A stretch of DNA of 56,495 nt from Bacteroidales bacterium UBA5382 (GCA_002409745.1 DHOU01000027.1:1159-57653), one strand, 5' to 3'. Positions 27,319 through 36,494 are shown, counted from the first letter of the stretch. Notes: generated from the sequence alone by a model not told the origin. Translations and numbers: made by a program.

Positions 27319-28044
27319 TTGGAGTTTCTCATACACATATTACTATTGTTTATAGTCATCAATACGGTCTTGAAGCTCAGCTTTTGGAAATGGTGGCAGG
27401 CAGGTCTTTTTTCATTCGTCTGCGGCCTGTTTATCATAGCTATGTATCCCTATTCCATCCTGCAATCCAAGACCCAATTGCACGATTATTTGTCCGATAT
27501 ACCTGTTTTGCAGAATATGGCCGTATTGGTGACGATTGAATCGGCTATCTGTTTCGCTTTCTGCTATGCCGCCTTATCTGCCGGGGAGCGATTAACCGGT
27601 GGGGGGGCTCCGGGCCACGCCCCCGGCAAGGGGAGGAAATGGTATAACCGTTTGTTGTACTGGTATCCGAGTTTGCTTATTTTCCCCGTGTTGTTTTATC
27701 TGCTTACCCAAGCGATATTCAGTTTTTCGGGGATGAGTTTCTCGCTTACGGCGTATGTATTGGCCGGCGCGGTGGTTGTTTTGCTGCCGTTACTGAGTTA
27801 TGTGTTGAATTATTTTTTCCCTGAAAAAGAATTCCGTTTGGAGATTCATTTTATTACCAGCTTGTTCGTCGCTATTCTTGGGTTGCTGACGACGGTCGAT
27901 ACCCGCATGACGTATGGGGTGGCCCAAGAACCGCTTAATTTGAAAGCCATAGGCGTATCAGTAGGGCTCATCGTTACAGGATTCCTGCTCGGTTGGGCAT
28001 GGGATAAAATGAAATGGAGAATCAGGCGGAAAAGAAATAAATAA
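27319..28044 (+). CDS. hmuT: HmuT-like multi-pass membrane protein
   Basis: 241 residues with about six to seven hydrophobic segments; no signature I can name. It is assigned by place in the S-T-U-V order. The frame has no ATG until codon 47, inside the second membrane helix, so I use the TTG at 27319; ATTTGGAG gives little help as a ribosome-binding site. The loop after helix three is encoded by a G7 run and C/G-rich bases (27601-27637), unlike the rest of the gene. Role unknown; it could carry the released product or support the U-V motor. Confidence 0.65.
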   Translation: MEFLIHILLLFIVINTVLKLSFWKWWQAGLFSFVCGLFIIAMYPYSILQSKTQLHDYLSDIPVLQNMAVLVTIESAICFAFCYAALSAGERLTGGGAPGHAPGKGRKWYNRLLYWYPSLLIFPVLFYLLTQAIFSFSGMSFSLTAYVLAGAVVVLLPLLSYVLNYFFPEKEFRLEIHFITSLFVAILGLLTTVDTRMTYGVAQEPLNLKAIGVSVGLIVTGFLLGWAWDKMKWRIRRKRNK

Positions 28045-28111
28045 TGCCCGTTTAATTGTTCGAAAGCGGTTTAACAGGTAAAAAATAAAAACGGGTTCGC
28101 TATCCGTCAGA

Positions 28112-28134
28112 CCGCAGGACGCCGTCAGACGGCG
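28112..28134. other. intercistronic hairpin in the hmuT-hmuU gap
   Basis: CGCCGTCAGACGGCG at 28120-28134 is a short perfect stem, preceded by a related CCGTCAGACCG at 28104-28114. No T-run follows, so it looks like an RNA-stability or processing hairpin rather than a terminator. Confidence 0.45.
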
Positions 28135-28163
28135 GAGAATCAATGATATAATAATTTAAAATA

Positions 28164-28766
28164 ATGGAAATAATTTCAAAAGCGCTTTTTTGGGTGGCAA
28201 ACAGCCTGCTCATCCCGGATATCATCATTCTTTTATATCTTTTTGCCCGGTCGTTGTTATTGATTGGCAGTTTTTACAATCAATTCATGACCAAGCGGGC
28301 GAATGATAAGGCGTTGGCGCATCGTATCGCCGATTTATCTCCGGCTACGGTCGATGAGCTCCGAAATGCGTTGCCCGAACGCGATAATGCTTTGTTTGTG
28401 GCGTATCTGCGCAAGATGTTGGAGAAACCGGTCGATCAGGATTATGCCGATTTCCTCCTTTCGTGTCTCGAAAACGATGCACAGAAGGATATTTCGCTTT
28501 CCAAGATGTTAGCCAAATTGGGCCCCGTATTAGGGTTGATAGGAACATTAGTTGCTATGAGTCCTGCATTGGTCGGGCTTTCTACGGGCGATATTGCGGG
28601 CATGGCATACAATATGCAAGTGGTGTTTGCCACCACCGTAGTAGGATTGGTGATTAGCGCCGTGGGGTTGGTAACCTTGCAATACAAACAGCGGTGGTAT
28701 TCGAGGGATGTGAGTAATTTGGACTATGTGGCGAGTGTTGTCACGCAAAATAAAGCAGAGCAATGA
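28164..28766 (+). CDS. hmuU: MotA/TolQ/ExbB-like proton channel protein (HmuU)
   Basis: 200 residues. One N-terminal membrane helix (about 11-32), a cytoplasmic helical stretch, then two helices with the ExbB pattern: KLGPVLGLIGTLVAMSPAL (about 117-135) and MQVVFATTVVGLVISAVGLV (about 150-170). ExbB/TolQ/MotA proteins form pentameric proton channels with a dimeric partner. The stop overlaps the next gene's ATG (ATGA), pairing it with the DUF2149 protein as ExbB pairs with ExbD. Confidence 0.85.
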   Translation: MEIISKALFWVANSLLIPDIIILLYLFARSLLLIGSFYNQFMTKRANDKALAHRIADLSPATVDELRNALPERDNALFVAYLRKMLEKPVDQDYADFLLSCLENDAQKDISLSKMLAKLGPVLGLIGTLVAMSPALVGLSTGDIAGMAYNMQVVFATTVVGLVISAVGLVTLQYKQRWYSRDVSNLDYVASVVTQNKAEQ

Positions 28767-29098
28767 GAAGAAGACAACGGCGTGTCAGTAAGTTTTCGCA
28801 AGAAGAGGATACCGATCCTCTGAGCGTGGTCGTCAATTTGTTTGATGTGGCGATGGTGTTTGCCGTGGCGTTGATGGTGGCGATGGTTATGCATTTGAAT
28901 ATGACGGAGGTGTTTACGCAGGAAGATTTTACGGTGGTCAAGAATCCCGGCAAGGAAAATATGGAGATTATCACGAAAGAGGGAAATAAAATTAATAAAT
29001 ATACTCCTTCGGGACAACAGTCGGATGGGAAAAAGGGCCGGCGGGTAGGCATTGCTTATGAACTGGAAAACGGCGAAATCATTTATGTGCCCGAATAG
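28763..29098 (+). CDS. hmuV: DUF2149 protein, ExbD-like partner (HmuV)
   Basis: 111 residues. A basic N-terminus (MRRRQRR), one membrane helix at about 20-42 and a periplasmic tail. The helix carries an aspartate at residue 28 (NLFDVAMVFAVALM), matching the position of the essential membrane aspartate of ExbD, TolR and MotB; this comparison is my inference. DUF2149 genes follow ExbB-like genes next to CobN-like chelatases. Four-base overlap with hmuU and a strong terminator right after the stop. Confidence 0.8.
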   Translation: MRRRQRRVSKFSQEEDTDPLSVVVNLFDVAMVFAVALMVAMVMHLNMTEVFTQEDFTVVKNPGKENMEIITKEGNKINKYTPSGQQSDGKKGRRVGIAYELENGEIIYVPE

Positions 29099-29128
29099 CG
29101 CTTTACCGGCGTGTCGGTAAAGCGTTTT
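29099..29128 (+). terminator. terminator of the uptake locus
   Basis: CGCTTTACCG, loop GCGTGT, CGGTAAAGCG, TTTT: perfect 10-bp stem starting at the hmuV stop codon. Confidence 0.9.
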
Positions 29129-29278
29129 AATGTGTACAAGAAGGTTGCCGGGGGCGAGGCGCCGTAATAAAATATGCTTAACACAATGTCTTTTCAACAA
29201 AAAAAACATTGTTTTGTTTAATTAACATAGAAATAGCCGATTTATTCGTTATTTTGCTGCTAAAATTATTAAACAAGC

Positions 29279-30043
29279 ATGGGGAAGATTATAGCGTTAG
29301 CAAATCAAAAAGGCGGAGTGGGCAAAACGACCACTTCCATCAATTTGGCGGCCTCCTTGGCTGCCTTGGATAAACGGGTGTTGGTGGTCGATGCCGACCC
29401 TCAGGCAAATGCTTCATCCGGTTTAGGCATTAATATCAGAGAGACCAAGAAAACGGTTTACGAGGGACTCATTGGAGAATGTACTTCGGAGGAGGCGATT
29501 CATCCGACTCCTTTTGATAAAATCGATATCATTTCTTCGCATATTAACTTGGTCGGCGCGGAGCTTGAAATGGTACAGATGGATAACAGGGAGAAGAAAA
29601 TGCGCGATTTACTGCATCCGGTCAAGGATATTTATGATTATATCTTGATTGATTGTTCTCCCTCGCTGGGAATTATCACCGTGAATGCTCTTACCGCTGC
29701 CGACTCGGTCTTAATTCCTGTACAATGCGAGTATTTTGCGCTCGAAGGGTTAAGCAAATTGCTCAACACCATTAAAATCATCAAGTCAAAATTAAATCCT
29801 ACCTTAGAAATCGAAGGATTTGTCCTGACAATGTATGATGCCCGGTTACGACTACACAATCAAATTTATGAGGAAGTAAAATATCATTTCAAAGAACTTG
29901 TTTTTGACACCGTTATTCAGCGGAATATCACCCTCAGCGAGTCTCAAAGTCACGCAAAACCGGCTTTGATGTACGACCCGGGATCCCGCGGGGCAATGAA
30001 TCATATACAACTGGCGCAAGAACTAATCAAAAAAAATTCCTAA
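29279..30043 (+). CDS. parA: ParA family chromosome-partitioning ATPase (Soj)
   Basis: 254 residues. Deviant Walker A KGGVGKTTT at about 10-18, then VVDADPQANASSGLG and the YDYILIDCSPSLG switch. With ParB it positions the chromosome origin region. parB follows 25 bp later. A perfect parS site (TGTTTCACGTGAAACA) was not seen by eye anywhere in the window. Confidence 0.96.
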   Translation: MGKIIALANQKGGVGKTTTSINLAASLAALDKRVLVVDADPQANASSGLGINIRETKKTVYEGLIGECTSEEAIHPTPFDKIDIISSHINLVGAELEMVQMDNREKKMRDLLHPVKDIYDYILIDCSPSLGIITVNALTAADSVLIPVQCEYFALEGLSKLLNTIKIIKSKLNPTLEIEGFVLTMYDARLRLHNQIYEEVKYHFKELVFDTVIQRNITLSESQSHAKPALMYDPGSRGAMNHIQLAQELIKKNS

Positions 30044-30068
30044 CTTTGTGTTTCTTTACAGATAGAAT

Positions 30069-30968
30069 ATGGCTAAAAAAAATGCATTGGGAAGAGGGTT
30101 GGATGCGCTGATTACGTTTAATGACACCGAAACGCAAGGCTCTTCCTCCATTAACGAGGTGGAACTATCGAAGATCGTGAGAAATCCCGATCAGCCGCGG
30201 CGGGATTTTGACGAAGAATCGTTGGCCGAACTGGCGGTTTCGATCAAAAAGATCGGGGTGATTCAACCCGTTACGTTGCGCAAAGTCGACGATGATGCTT
30301 ATCAGATCATTGCCGGCGAGCGGCGTTACCGGGCGTCTCTGCTGGCCGGACTGGAAACCATTCCGGCGTACATTAAATCGGTCGAAGATGACGACGTTAT
30401 TGAAATGGCGCTCGTTGAAAACATTCAACGCGAAGACTTGAACGCGATAGAAATCGCGTTGGCTTATCAAAACTTAATCGATACGTTTTCCCTTACGCAG
30501 GAGCAGCTTAGCGAACGGGTGGGTAAGAAGCGCGTTACCATTACCAATTATTTGCGGTTGTTGAAGCTGCCTGCTGAAGTTCAGATGGGGGTTAAAGATA
30601 AGAAAATCGATATGGGGCATGCTCGTGCATTAGTGACGATGAATGATCCGGTAGCGCAGTTATCCCTCTATAATCTGATTTTACAAGAGAGTTTATCCGT
30701 ACGGAAGGTGGAAAATATTGTACGGGAATTCGGAGAAGAAAAAGCGAAGGGAGGGTCCGATAAGAGTAAAAAGAAAACGCAGACACAAAACTCGGTCTCT
30801 TCATTATCGGAAGATTTCGCCTCGTTGAAAGAGCATCTGTCTGATTATTTCAAGACGGATGTGCAATTTAATTGTAATAAGCAAGGAAAGGGTAAAATCA
30901 CCATTCCCTTTCAGTCTCCCCGTGAACTGGAACGGATTATCGGGATATTCGATCAAATAAAAAAGTAA
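30069..30968 (+). CDS. parB: ParB/Spo0J chromosome-partitioning protein
   Basis: 299 residues. N-terminal ParA-stimulating segment KKNALGRGLDALI; CTPase/ParB domain with RNPDQPRRDFDEESLAELA and AGERRYRASLLAG; then the helix-turn-helix (TQEQLSERVGKKRVTITNYLRLLKLP). A low-complexity linker GGSDKSKKKTQTQ leads to a C-terminal dimerisation domain. Fourteen bases separate it from the DUF5683 gene. Confidence 0.96.
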   Translation: MAKKNALGRGLDALITFNDTETQGSSSINEVELSKIVRNPDQPRRDFDEESLAELAVSIKKIGVIQPVTLRKVDDDAYQIIAGERRYRASLLAGLETIPAYIKSVEDDDVIEMALVENIQREDLNAIEIALAYQNLIDTFSLTQEQLSERVGKKRVTITNYLRLLKLPAEVQMGVKDKKIDMGHARALVTMNDPVAQLSLYNLILQESLSVRKVENIVREFGEEKAKGGSDKSKKKTQTQNSVSSLSEDFASLKEHLSDYFKTDVQFNCNKQGKGKITIPFQSPRELERIIGIFDQIKK

Positions 30969-30982
30969 TCCCAACGATTATA

Positions 30983-31741
30983 ATGAGAAGGAGATGGTTT
31001 GTCGGAGTTGTGTTTTGCTTGTTGCTGGGAAGTGCGCAGGCGCAGGAAGTTATTGATGCGCAGGATCCCGACTCGTTGCGTAATGGCGCGACGGACTCTG
31101 TCGGATTGGTGCTGTCTGATTCTGTCATGGTTGGCGCACAACCGCCTTCTTCAGGCATTTTACCGTCCGATACGTTAGGCGCTTTTTCAGATAGTGTTCT
31201 GCAAGCAACCCCTCCTTCTGTTTTGAAAATAGAAGAGAAGCAATTTAAGCCCGATCCTACCAGAGCGGTGATTTACTCGGCTGTTTTTCCCGGACTCGGG
31301 CAGATTTACAATCGGAAGTATTGGAAATTGCCTATTATCTATGGTGGATTTGTCGGTTTCTCGTATGCGATTTCGTGGAATAATCGTTACTTTAAAAATT
31401 ATTTTAATGCTTATCGGGATATTATCGACGATAATGAGCAAACGAATAGTTGGCACGATTTTATTCCTTACGGACAAACACCCGAAACGGTCGATGTGAA
31501 CTCTCTAAAAGAAAGATTGGAAAGCCGGAAAGATTACTACCGGTATTACAGGGACTTTAGTATCATATTAACGGTCGCCTGGTATTTGCTGGGCATGGTA
31601 GATGCGTATGTCGATGCGCAGCTTTTTGAGTTCGATATCTCTCCTAATCTTTCGATCAATATACAGCCTGCGATAATGCGCGATAGTTATACCAACTATC
31701 TGGCGCAGGGATATGGCTTGCAGTGGAGTGTAAGCTTTTGA
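30983..31741 (+). CDS. DUF5683 membrane protein
   Basis: 252 residues. Signal peptide (MRRRWFVGVVFCLLLGSAQAQ), a Ser/Asp-rich linker (about 25-75), then the conserved block AVIYSAVFPGLGQIYNRKYWKLPIIYGGF with two or three hydrophobic segments. This family follows parB in Bacteroidetes. Function is unknown; membership in a cluster with ParAB and a lytic transglycosylase suggests a role in envelope growth or division. Confidence 0.8.
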   Translation: MRRRWFVGVVFCLLLGSAQAQEVIDAQDPDSLRNGATDSVGLVLSDSVMVGAQPPSSGILPSDTLGAFSDSVLQATPPSVLKIEEKQFKPDPTRAVIYSAVFPGLGQIYNRKYWKLPIIYGGFVGFSYAISWNNRYFKNYFNAYRDIIDDNEQTNSWHDFIPYGQTPETVDVNSLKERLESRKDYYRYYRDFSIILTVAWYLLGMVDAYVDAQLFEFDISPNLSINIQPAIMRDSYTNYLAQGYGLQWSVSF

Positions 31742-31799
31742 TAGTTTTTCCGGGACAAACGCGGCCCGGGAACATTTTTTTATTAAAAAGGAAGTTCGT

Positions 31800-33260
31800 A
31801 TGAAAAAAATAATTTTTTTCGCGTTGATAGGCGCATTTGTTTCAAATCTTGCGTTGTATTCTCAAAAGAATACGTCGTCGGCCCAAACGGTCGTAAAAGA
31901 TTCTTCGCTCATTTATCCTGAAAGTATGACGGAGCAGTTAAGTTCGTTACTGCATGATTGGCAACTCGATTTTTCGTCTTCCGATACACCTTGTAAGAAT
32001 GGGAATAATGTGTTTTTCCCCGATAGTATATATGCCAAGCGGCTATATTCCATGCCCTCCGAAATGGAGCTTTCCTATAATCATGTGGTGAAATCGTATA
32101 TCGATATGTATGCGGGGCGTAAACGAGAGCTGGTCAGTTATATGCTAACCTTAGGCGAATATTATTTCCCGATGTTCGAAGAAGCTTTGGATAAGCAAGG
32201 GTTACCGCTTGAGTTGAAATATCTTCCGGTAATCGAATCGGCATTGAATCCCGTGGCTGTTTCGCGTGCGGGAGCTACAGGCCTTTGGCAATTTATGCTC
32301 CGCACGGGAAAAGGATATGATTTGGAGGTGAACAGTTTGGTCGATGAGCGTCGCGATCCCTATAAAGCTACTCAGGCGGCCGTTCTCTTTCTACGGGATT
32401 TATATAAAATTTATGGCGATTGGAACTTGGTGATAGCGGCTTATAATTGTGGCCCGGGAAATGTTAATAAGGCCATTGCCCGTAGTGGGGGAAAACGCGA
32501 TTATTGGGAAATCTATTATTATTTACCGAGTGAAACAAGGGGCTATGTTCCGGCTTTTATCGCGGCGAATTATATTATGAATCATTATGTGTATCATCAG
32601 ATTTGTCCGGCCAGCGTTTACTCTTCCATGAGTGCGCTCGATACGGTGCATGTTGCCGAACAAATACATTTCGATCAAATCGCCCAATCATTAGATATTC
32701 CGATGGGGGAAATCAGGCGGCTTAATCCTCAATTCAAAAAAGATATTATTCCCGGCAATCACCGCCCCTATGCTTTAGTATTGCCGACCAATAAAATGTT
32801 TGCCTTTATCGATAAAAAAGACGAGATCCTCAATTATAAAAAATCGACTTATCTTACCCACCGTATTAATACCGACCAATATCTGACTGAAAGTACTACG
32901 GCGGCAAGAGGGCATACGGCGAATATCTATTATCGGGTGAGAAAAGGGGATAATCTGTCGAAAATAGCGAAAAAAAACGGGGTGACAATCGCTCAGTTAA
33001 AATCGTGGAACCGTCTTCGATCCAGTAAAATAGGTGTTGGAAAAAGATTGGTTGTTAAAAAGAAGAAAGTCGTTCCTCCGCCTACTCCCGAACGCCAAGA
33101 AACTATTGTTTATAATCGTCCCGATTCTAAAACAACCTCGGACAGTACTATTATTTCCGGTTATCTTGATGAGCAGATAGAGAAAATGGAAGAATCGCAG
33201 CGTAATAAAGGCGACAGCGAACAAACCGACATGGCAGGCTCTCCCGTAACACGCAACTGA
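31800..33260 (+). CDS. membrane-bound lytic transglycosylase (MltD-like) with LysM domain
   Basis: 486 residues. Signal peptide, then an SLT domain with the catalytic glutamate at 146 (KYLPVIESALNP) and the SRAGATGLWQFM motif; NLVIAAYNCGPGNVNKAI marks the third conserved block. A C-terminal LysM peptidoglycan-binding domain (about 378-422, YRVRKGDNLSKIAKKNGVTI) precedes a charged tail. It cleaves glycan strands to anhydro-muropeptides. Last gene of parA-parB-DUF5683-mlt; the convergent gene ends six bases away. Confidence 0.92.
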   Translation: MKKIIFFALIGAFVSNLALYSQKNTSSAQTVVKDSSLIYPESMTEQLSSLLHDWQLDFSSSDTPCKNGNNVFFPDSIYAKRLYSMPSEMELSYNHVVKSYIDMYAGRKRELVSYMLTLGEYYFPMFEEALDKQGLPLELKYLPVIESALNPVAVSRAGATGLWQFMLRTGKGYDLEVNSLVDERRDPYKATQAAVLFLRDLYKIYGDWNLVIAAYNCGPGNVNKAIARSGGKRDYWEIYYYLPSETRGYVPAFIAANYIMNHYVYHQICPASVYSSMSALDTVHVAEQIHFDQIAQSLDIPMGEIRRLNPQFKKDIIPGNHRPYALVLPTNKMFAFIDKKDEILNYKKSTYLTHRINTDQYLTESTTAARGHTANIYYRVRKGDNLSKIAKKNGVTIAQLKSWNRLRSSKIGVGKRLVVKKKKVVPPPTPERQETIVYNRPDSKTTSDSTIISGYLDEQIEKMEESQRNKGDSEQTDMAGSPVTRN

Positions 33261-33266
33261 TTTTCG

Positions 33267-35546
33267 TTATCTTACCAGTATTTTTACAGCGGGCGGATTG
33301 CCCTCTGTTGTCTTTACTTTCACGATGTAAACGCCTTTGGGTAACCCGGCGCTCGAAAATGATGCTCTGTTTATGCTGTTTTCAAGTTTCTCTTGATGAA
33401 TGATTTGTCCGGAAACATAAAATATTTCCCAAGAAACAAGATCGCGGTTTGTTTCGGCGATAATCCGGTTTACTTTCGCATCGTGATACACTTTTAGATT
33501 AAACGTCTCTTTCTCCGGATCGACTTTCACGGAATGATCCCCCACAACATAAGGAACGATGAGTAATGAGGTGTTGATTGGATTTTCCATATTTTCGGAA
33601 GAGCGTACCCATCCCGTTGAATTTTTCATCCATGCGGTCGAAGAACTTTCGGAGCCGATTTTACGCGGTTCTGTATTGAGCGCCGAAAACCCTGACGACG
33701 CATAATTCAAATCAATATATGATATATAGAATTTCCCTGTTACCGATACCGGCTCGTTGAATTCGATATAATTCTCTAATGTATGATTCATATTGCGGTT
33801 ATCACTATGGAATCCGCCTTGCTCATAATAGGAGAATGAACAGTTATACGGTTGCTCATACAGTAAGTTTTGAGGGACATCGTCGCCGGTATAAACGCGT
33901 ATATTTATTTTTTTGTCGTTCATATCTTTTATTTGTGCCGAAGAGATAAATACCCCTCTTAATTGTGTCGTGCTACGGGCATTGAATTCTTCCGCAAATT
34001 CACTATAACCGAAGGTATTGTTGGTGGCGAACAAAGGAACGGTGTTATGGAACGTTTGCATGGGAATTTCATTCACGTCAAAGTTGTGGCTGCGGGAGAA
34101 AAGAGTATCGGAATAGGGGTTATAGCTATCGATCCTTGATAATTGAGTGTCGGCAGAGTCGAGATAATGCTGCAAGGAATTCGGATTGTCTAACGACCCT
34201 GTGATCTTCCATGCTTTGTATAAGGATGCATAATAATCGGGCCCCTTGGGCGAAGAACAATAAGATAATCCGCCCGTAAGTGTGCCGATAATTCGTTTAT
34301 TATTGTCCAATAACGGCGAACCGGATGAGCCCAGTTCGGTTGATCCCGTCTCCCAATCGTTTATTTTCCAATGGGCATTATCTTGCAATTTTATAATGTC
34401 TCCTTCAGTATTTTTCCATTGAAAAGTTGCCAACGTCAACCGATCTTCCTCTATCGCCACCTTTTGTATTCCTCCGTTAGGATGATGAATCCCGTGGAAA
34501 GGAGCCGAAGGCGATGAATTTACATTCCACCCCAAATAATAAGGCTGGTATTCTTTAGGCGGCGTTTCGTTTAGCCTCAGCAAAGAAATATCATGCTTTT
34601 CATTAATAAGGATGGAGTCGGCCGAAGCTACGGTCATTTGTACAGGGCCTCTGACATCTTTAGGGATAACCGGCGACTTATAATTGAAAAAAGCGACAAT
34701 GCTCCCCGCTACGACATCATAACGTCGATTGGCGAGAAAAGATGCGTTATAGTCGTCGTTCAAACAATGTGTTGCCGTTAACAGATAGGGTGTGCCGTCA
34801 TTTAAAGAATTATTTACAAGAACACCCGTACAATAAGTCGTTCCGTTGATGATGAGCGCTACGACGCCGCTGCCGGGAGTCACGTCTTCCGGATAAGATA
34901 ATACATTCGGATGGCATGATTGCAGCGGATCTCTTGGTTCGGTACTTCTAAAGATCCCGGTATAATCGTGATTGACTTCTCCTATTTCTATCTGTCCTTT
35001 TACAGGAGAATTTTTCGGTTCTTGATATTCTACGATGAGTTCGTCTCCTCCGATGGGTTGGATAGGCAATAATCCGTGGTCGGAGTTGTTTTGATGGGTA
35101 TACGAACCGAGTATTTCGGTTTGTTCGGCATTATAGACAAAAACCTTTGCCCCTTCCGGCAAGGAAAATTTGCTAAAGAGGATATTGAGCGAATATGCTC
35201 CTTTCGACCGTACCCCCACTCGCCATACGTTCATGTTATCGGATGTTGTAAACGTAATCCCTGAATTATCGGGCCGTAAATGAACGTGAAACTTATGAGC
35301 GAACGTCAGGCTCTTAAACGCACCTTTTTCTGCGGTGGATCGCCATAACTCTTTATTTGCATTAAACTCCGGCATATCGACAAACAACGGATTGGAGGTT
35401 ATCCTGCTTCGTGCATTCATTCCCGCCTCTAATGGCAGCGGAGAGCCTCCGTAGCTGATTTGCGCATCCAGCGCGAAAGGAAAGAAACAGATGAGTAGAA
35501 AAAACTGTTTTCTCAAAACATCTATTGAAAAATATCGAAGAGTCAT
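33267..35546 (-). CDS. secreted trypsin-like serine endopeptidase with T9SS C-terminal signal
   Basis: 759 residues. Signal peptide MTLRYFSIDVLRKQFFLLI... ending near DAQ; a beta-rich propeptide-like region (about 75-195); peptidase domain with a plausible triad H260 (TATHC), D319 (KHDISLL) and S408 (GSSGSPLL), resembling lysyl endopeptidases of the achromobacter-protease type. A second beta region follows, and the last 75 residues form a type A sorting domain (VSWEIFYVSGQIIHQEKL, LPKGVYIVKVKT), which directs export by the PorSS/T9SS and surface attachment. It is encoded alone, convergent with the transglycosylase. Specificity for lysine is not proven by sequence. Confidence 0.87.
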   Translation of the reverse strand: MTLRYFSIDVLRKQFFLLICFFPFALDAQISYGGSPLPLEAGMNARSRITSNPLFVDMPEFNANKELWRSTAEKGAFKSLTFAHKFHVHLRPDNSGITFTTSDNMNVWRVGVRSKGAYSLNILFSKFSLPEGAKVFVYNAEQTEILGSYTHQNNSDHGLLPIQPIGGDELIVEYQEPKNSPVKGQIEIGEVNHDYTGIFRSTEPRDPLQSCHPNVLSYPEDVTPGSGVVALIINGTTYCTGVLVNNSLNDGTPYLLTATHCLNDDYNASFLANRRYDVVAGSIVAFFNYKSPVIPKDVRGPVQMTVASADSILINEKHDISLLRLNETPPKEYQPYYLGWNVNSSPSAPFHGIHHPNGGIQKVAIEEDRLTLATFQWKNTEGDIIKLQDNAHWKINDWETGSTELGSSGSPLLDNNKRIIGTLTGGLSYCSSPKGPDYYASLYKAWKITGSLDNPNSLQHYLDSADTQLSRIDSYNPYSDTLFSRSHNFDVNEIPMQTFHNTVPLFATNNTFGYSEFAEEFNARSTTQLRGVFISSAQIKDMNDKKINIRVYTGDDVPQNLLYEQPYNCSFSYYEQGGFHSDNRNMNHTLENYIEFNEPVSVTGKFYISYIDLNYASSGFSALNTEPRKIGSESSSTAWMKNSTGWVRSSENMENPINTSLLIVPYVVGDHSVKVDPEKETFNLKVYHDAKVNRIIAETNRDLVSWEIFYVSGQIIHQEKLENSINRASFSSAGLPKGVYIVKVKTTEGNPPAVKILVR

Positions 35547-35682
35547 TGTTGAATTTTATTCTACTATTTTTATGCTTGGCACAATCAAGCCTTCTTACTT
35601 CTGCCATCGCGTAAGGAAATAGTTCTTATTTCTGTTAAAAAGAATGTTGTTGCAAATTTAAGATGTTTTTAATAATTAGGAT

Positions 35683-35690
35683 TACTTTTG
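35683..35690 (+). promoter_or_regulatory. -7 box of the TIGR02757 gene
   Basis: Exact TACTTTTG. The nominal TTG start at 35688 overlaps this box, so translation should begin at the ATG at 35712. Confidence 0.6.
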
Positions 35691-35711
35691 CAGGGAATAA
35701 TTCAAAAAGGT

Positions 35712-36494
35712 ATGTTTCTTTTGCAACAACACTTAAAAGATCTTCTTGATTATAAAGCGGAAGTTTATAATACGCCTTTGTTTATCGAGAATGATCCGAT
35801 TAGCATTCCCCATCGTTTCACCCGAAAGCAAGATATCGAAATTATGGGCTTTTTCGCCGCGATGTTGGCTTGGGGACAACGAAAAACGATTATTGCCAAA
35901 TGCTCCGATTTAATAAACCGTTTTGGGAATGAGCCGTATGAGTTTATCCTCCATCATTCTTCCGAAGATTTAAAAGGCTTATTGGGTTTTAAACATCGTA
36001 CGTTTAACGATACCGACTTGTTGTATTTTGTTCATTTTTTGCATCAACATTATTCTCATCACGAGAGTTTGGAACAAGCATTTGCCGGCGATGCGGGCTT
36101 CTTGGATATGGAAAACTCGTTGATCCGGTTTGAAAAATCTTTTTTTGACGATCCCGATGCCCCTATCCGTACCCGAAAACACATCGCCACTCCTGCGCGA
36201 CAGTCTGCCTGTAAGCGCTTGAATATGTTCCTTCGGTGGATGGTGCGGTCGGATAACAGAGGCGTTGATTTCGGAATTTGGAAGAAGATAAATTCCTCCG
36301 CCCTCATCTGCCCGATTGATGTACATGTCGAAAGGACCGCCCGTCACTTTGGTTTATTGGCCCGTAAGCAAATCGATTGGAAAGCCGCAATGGAATTAAC
36401 CCGAAATCTTCGCCTTCTGGATCCGCGTGATCCGGTAAAATATGATTTCGCGTTATTCGGCTTGTCTATCGAAAAAGAACTCTATGGGTTGTAG
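35712..36494 (+). CDS. TIGR02757 family protein
   Basis: 260 residues. The start MFLLQQHLKDLLDYKAEVYN and the blocks DPISIPHRFTRKQDIEIMGFFAAMLAWGQRKTII, ALICPIDVHVERTARHFGLL and LDPRDPVKYDFALFGL mark this conserved Bacteroidetes/proteobacterial family. Its helical layout recalls HhH-type DNA glycosylases, but no function is established. I use the ATG at 35712 with AAAAAGG before it. The next gene is convergent. Confidence 0.85.
   Translation: MFLLQQHLKDLLDYKAEVYNTPLFIENDPISIPHRFTRKQDIEIMGFFAAMLAWGQRKTIIAKCSDLINRFGNEPYEFILHHSSEDLKGLLGFKHRTFNDTDLLYFVHFLHQHYSHHESLEQAFAGDAGFLDMENSLIRFEKSFFDDPDAPIRTRKHIATPARQSACKRLNMFLRWMVRSDNRGVDFGIWKKINSSALICPIDVHVERTARHFGLLARKQIDWKAAMELTRNLRLLDPRDPVKYDFALFGLSIEKELYGL

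Noticed and set aside
29129..29278. parS centromere site near parAB
   Set aside because: No close match to TGTTTCACGTGAAACA was seen; the ACATTG/CAATGT-like elements there are too weak.
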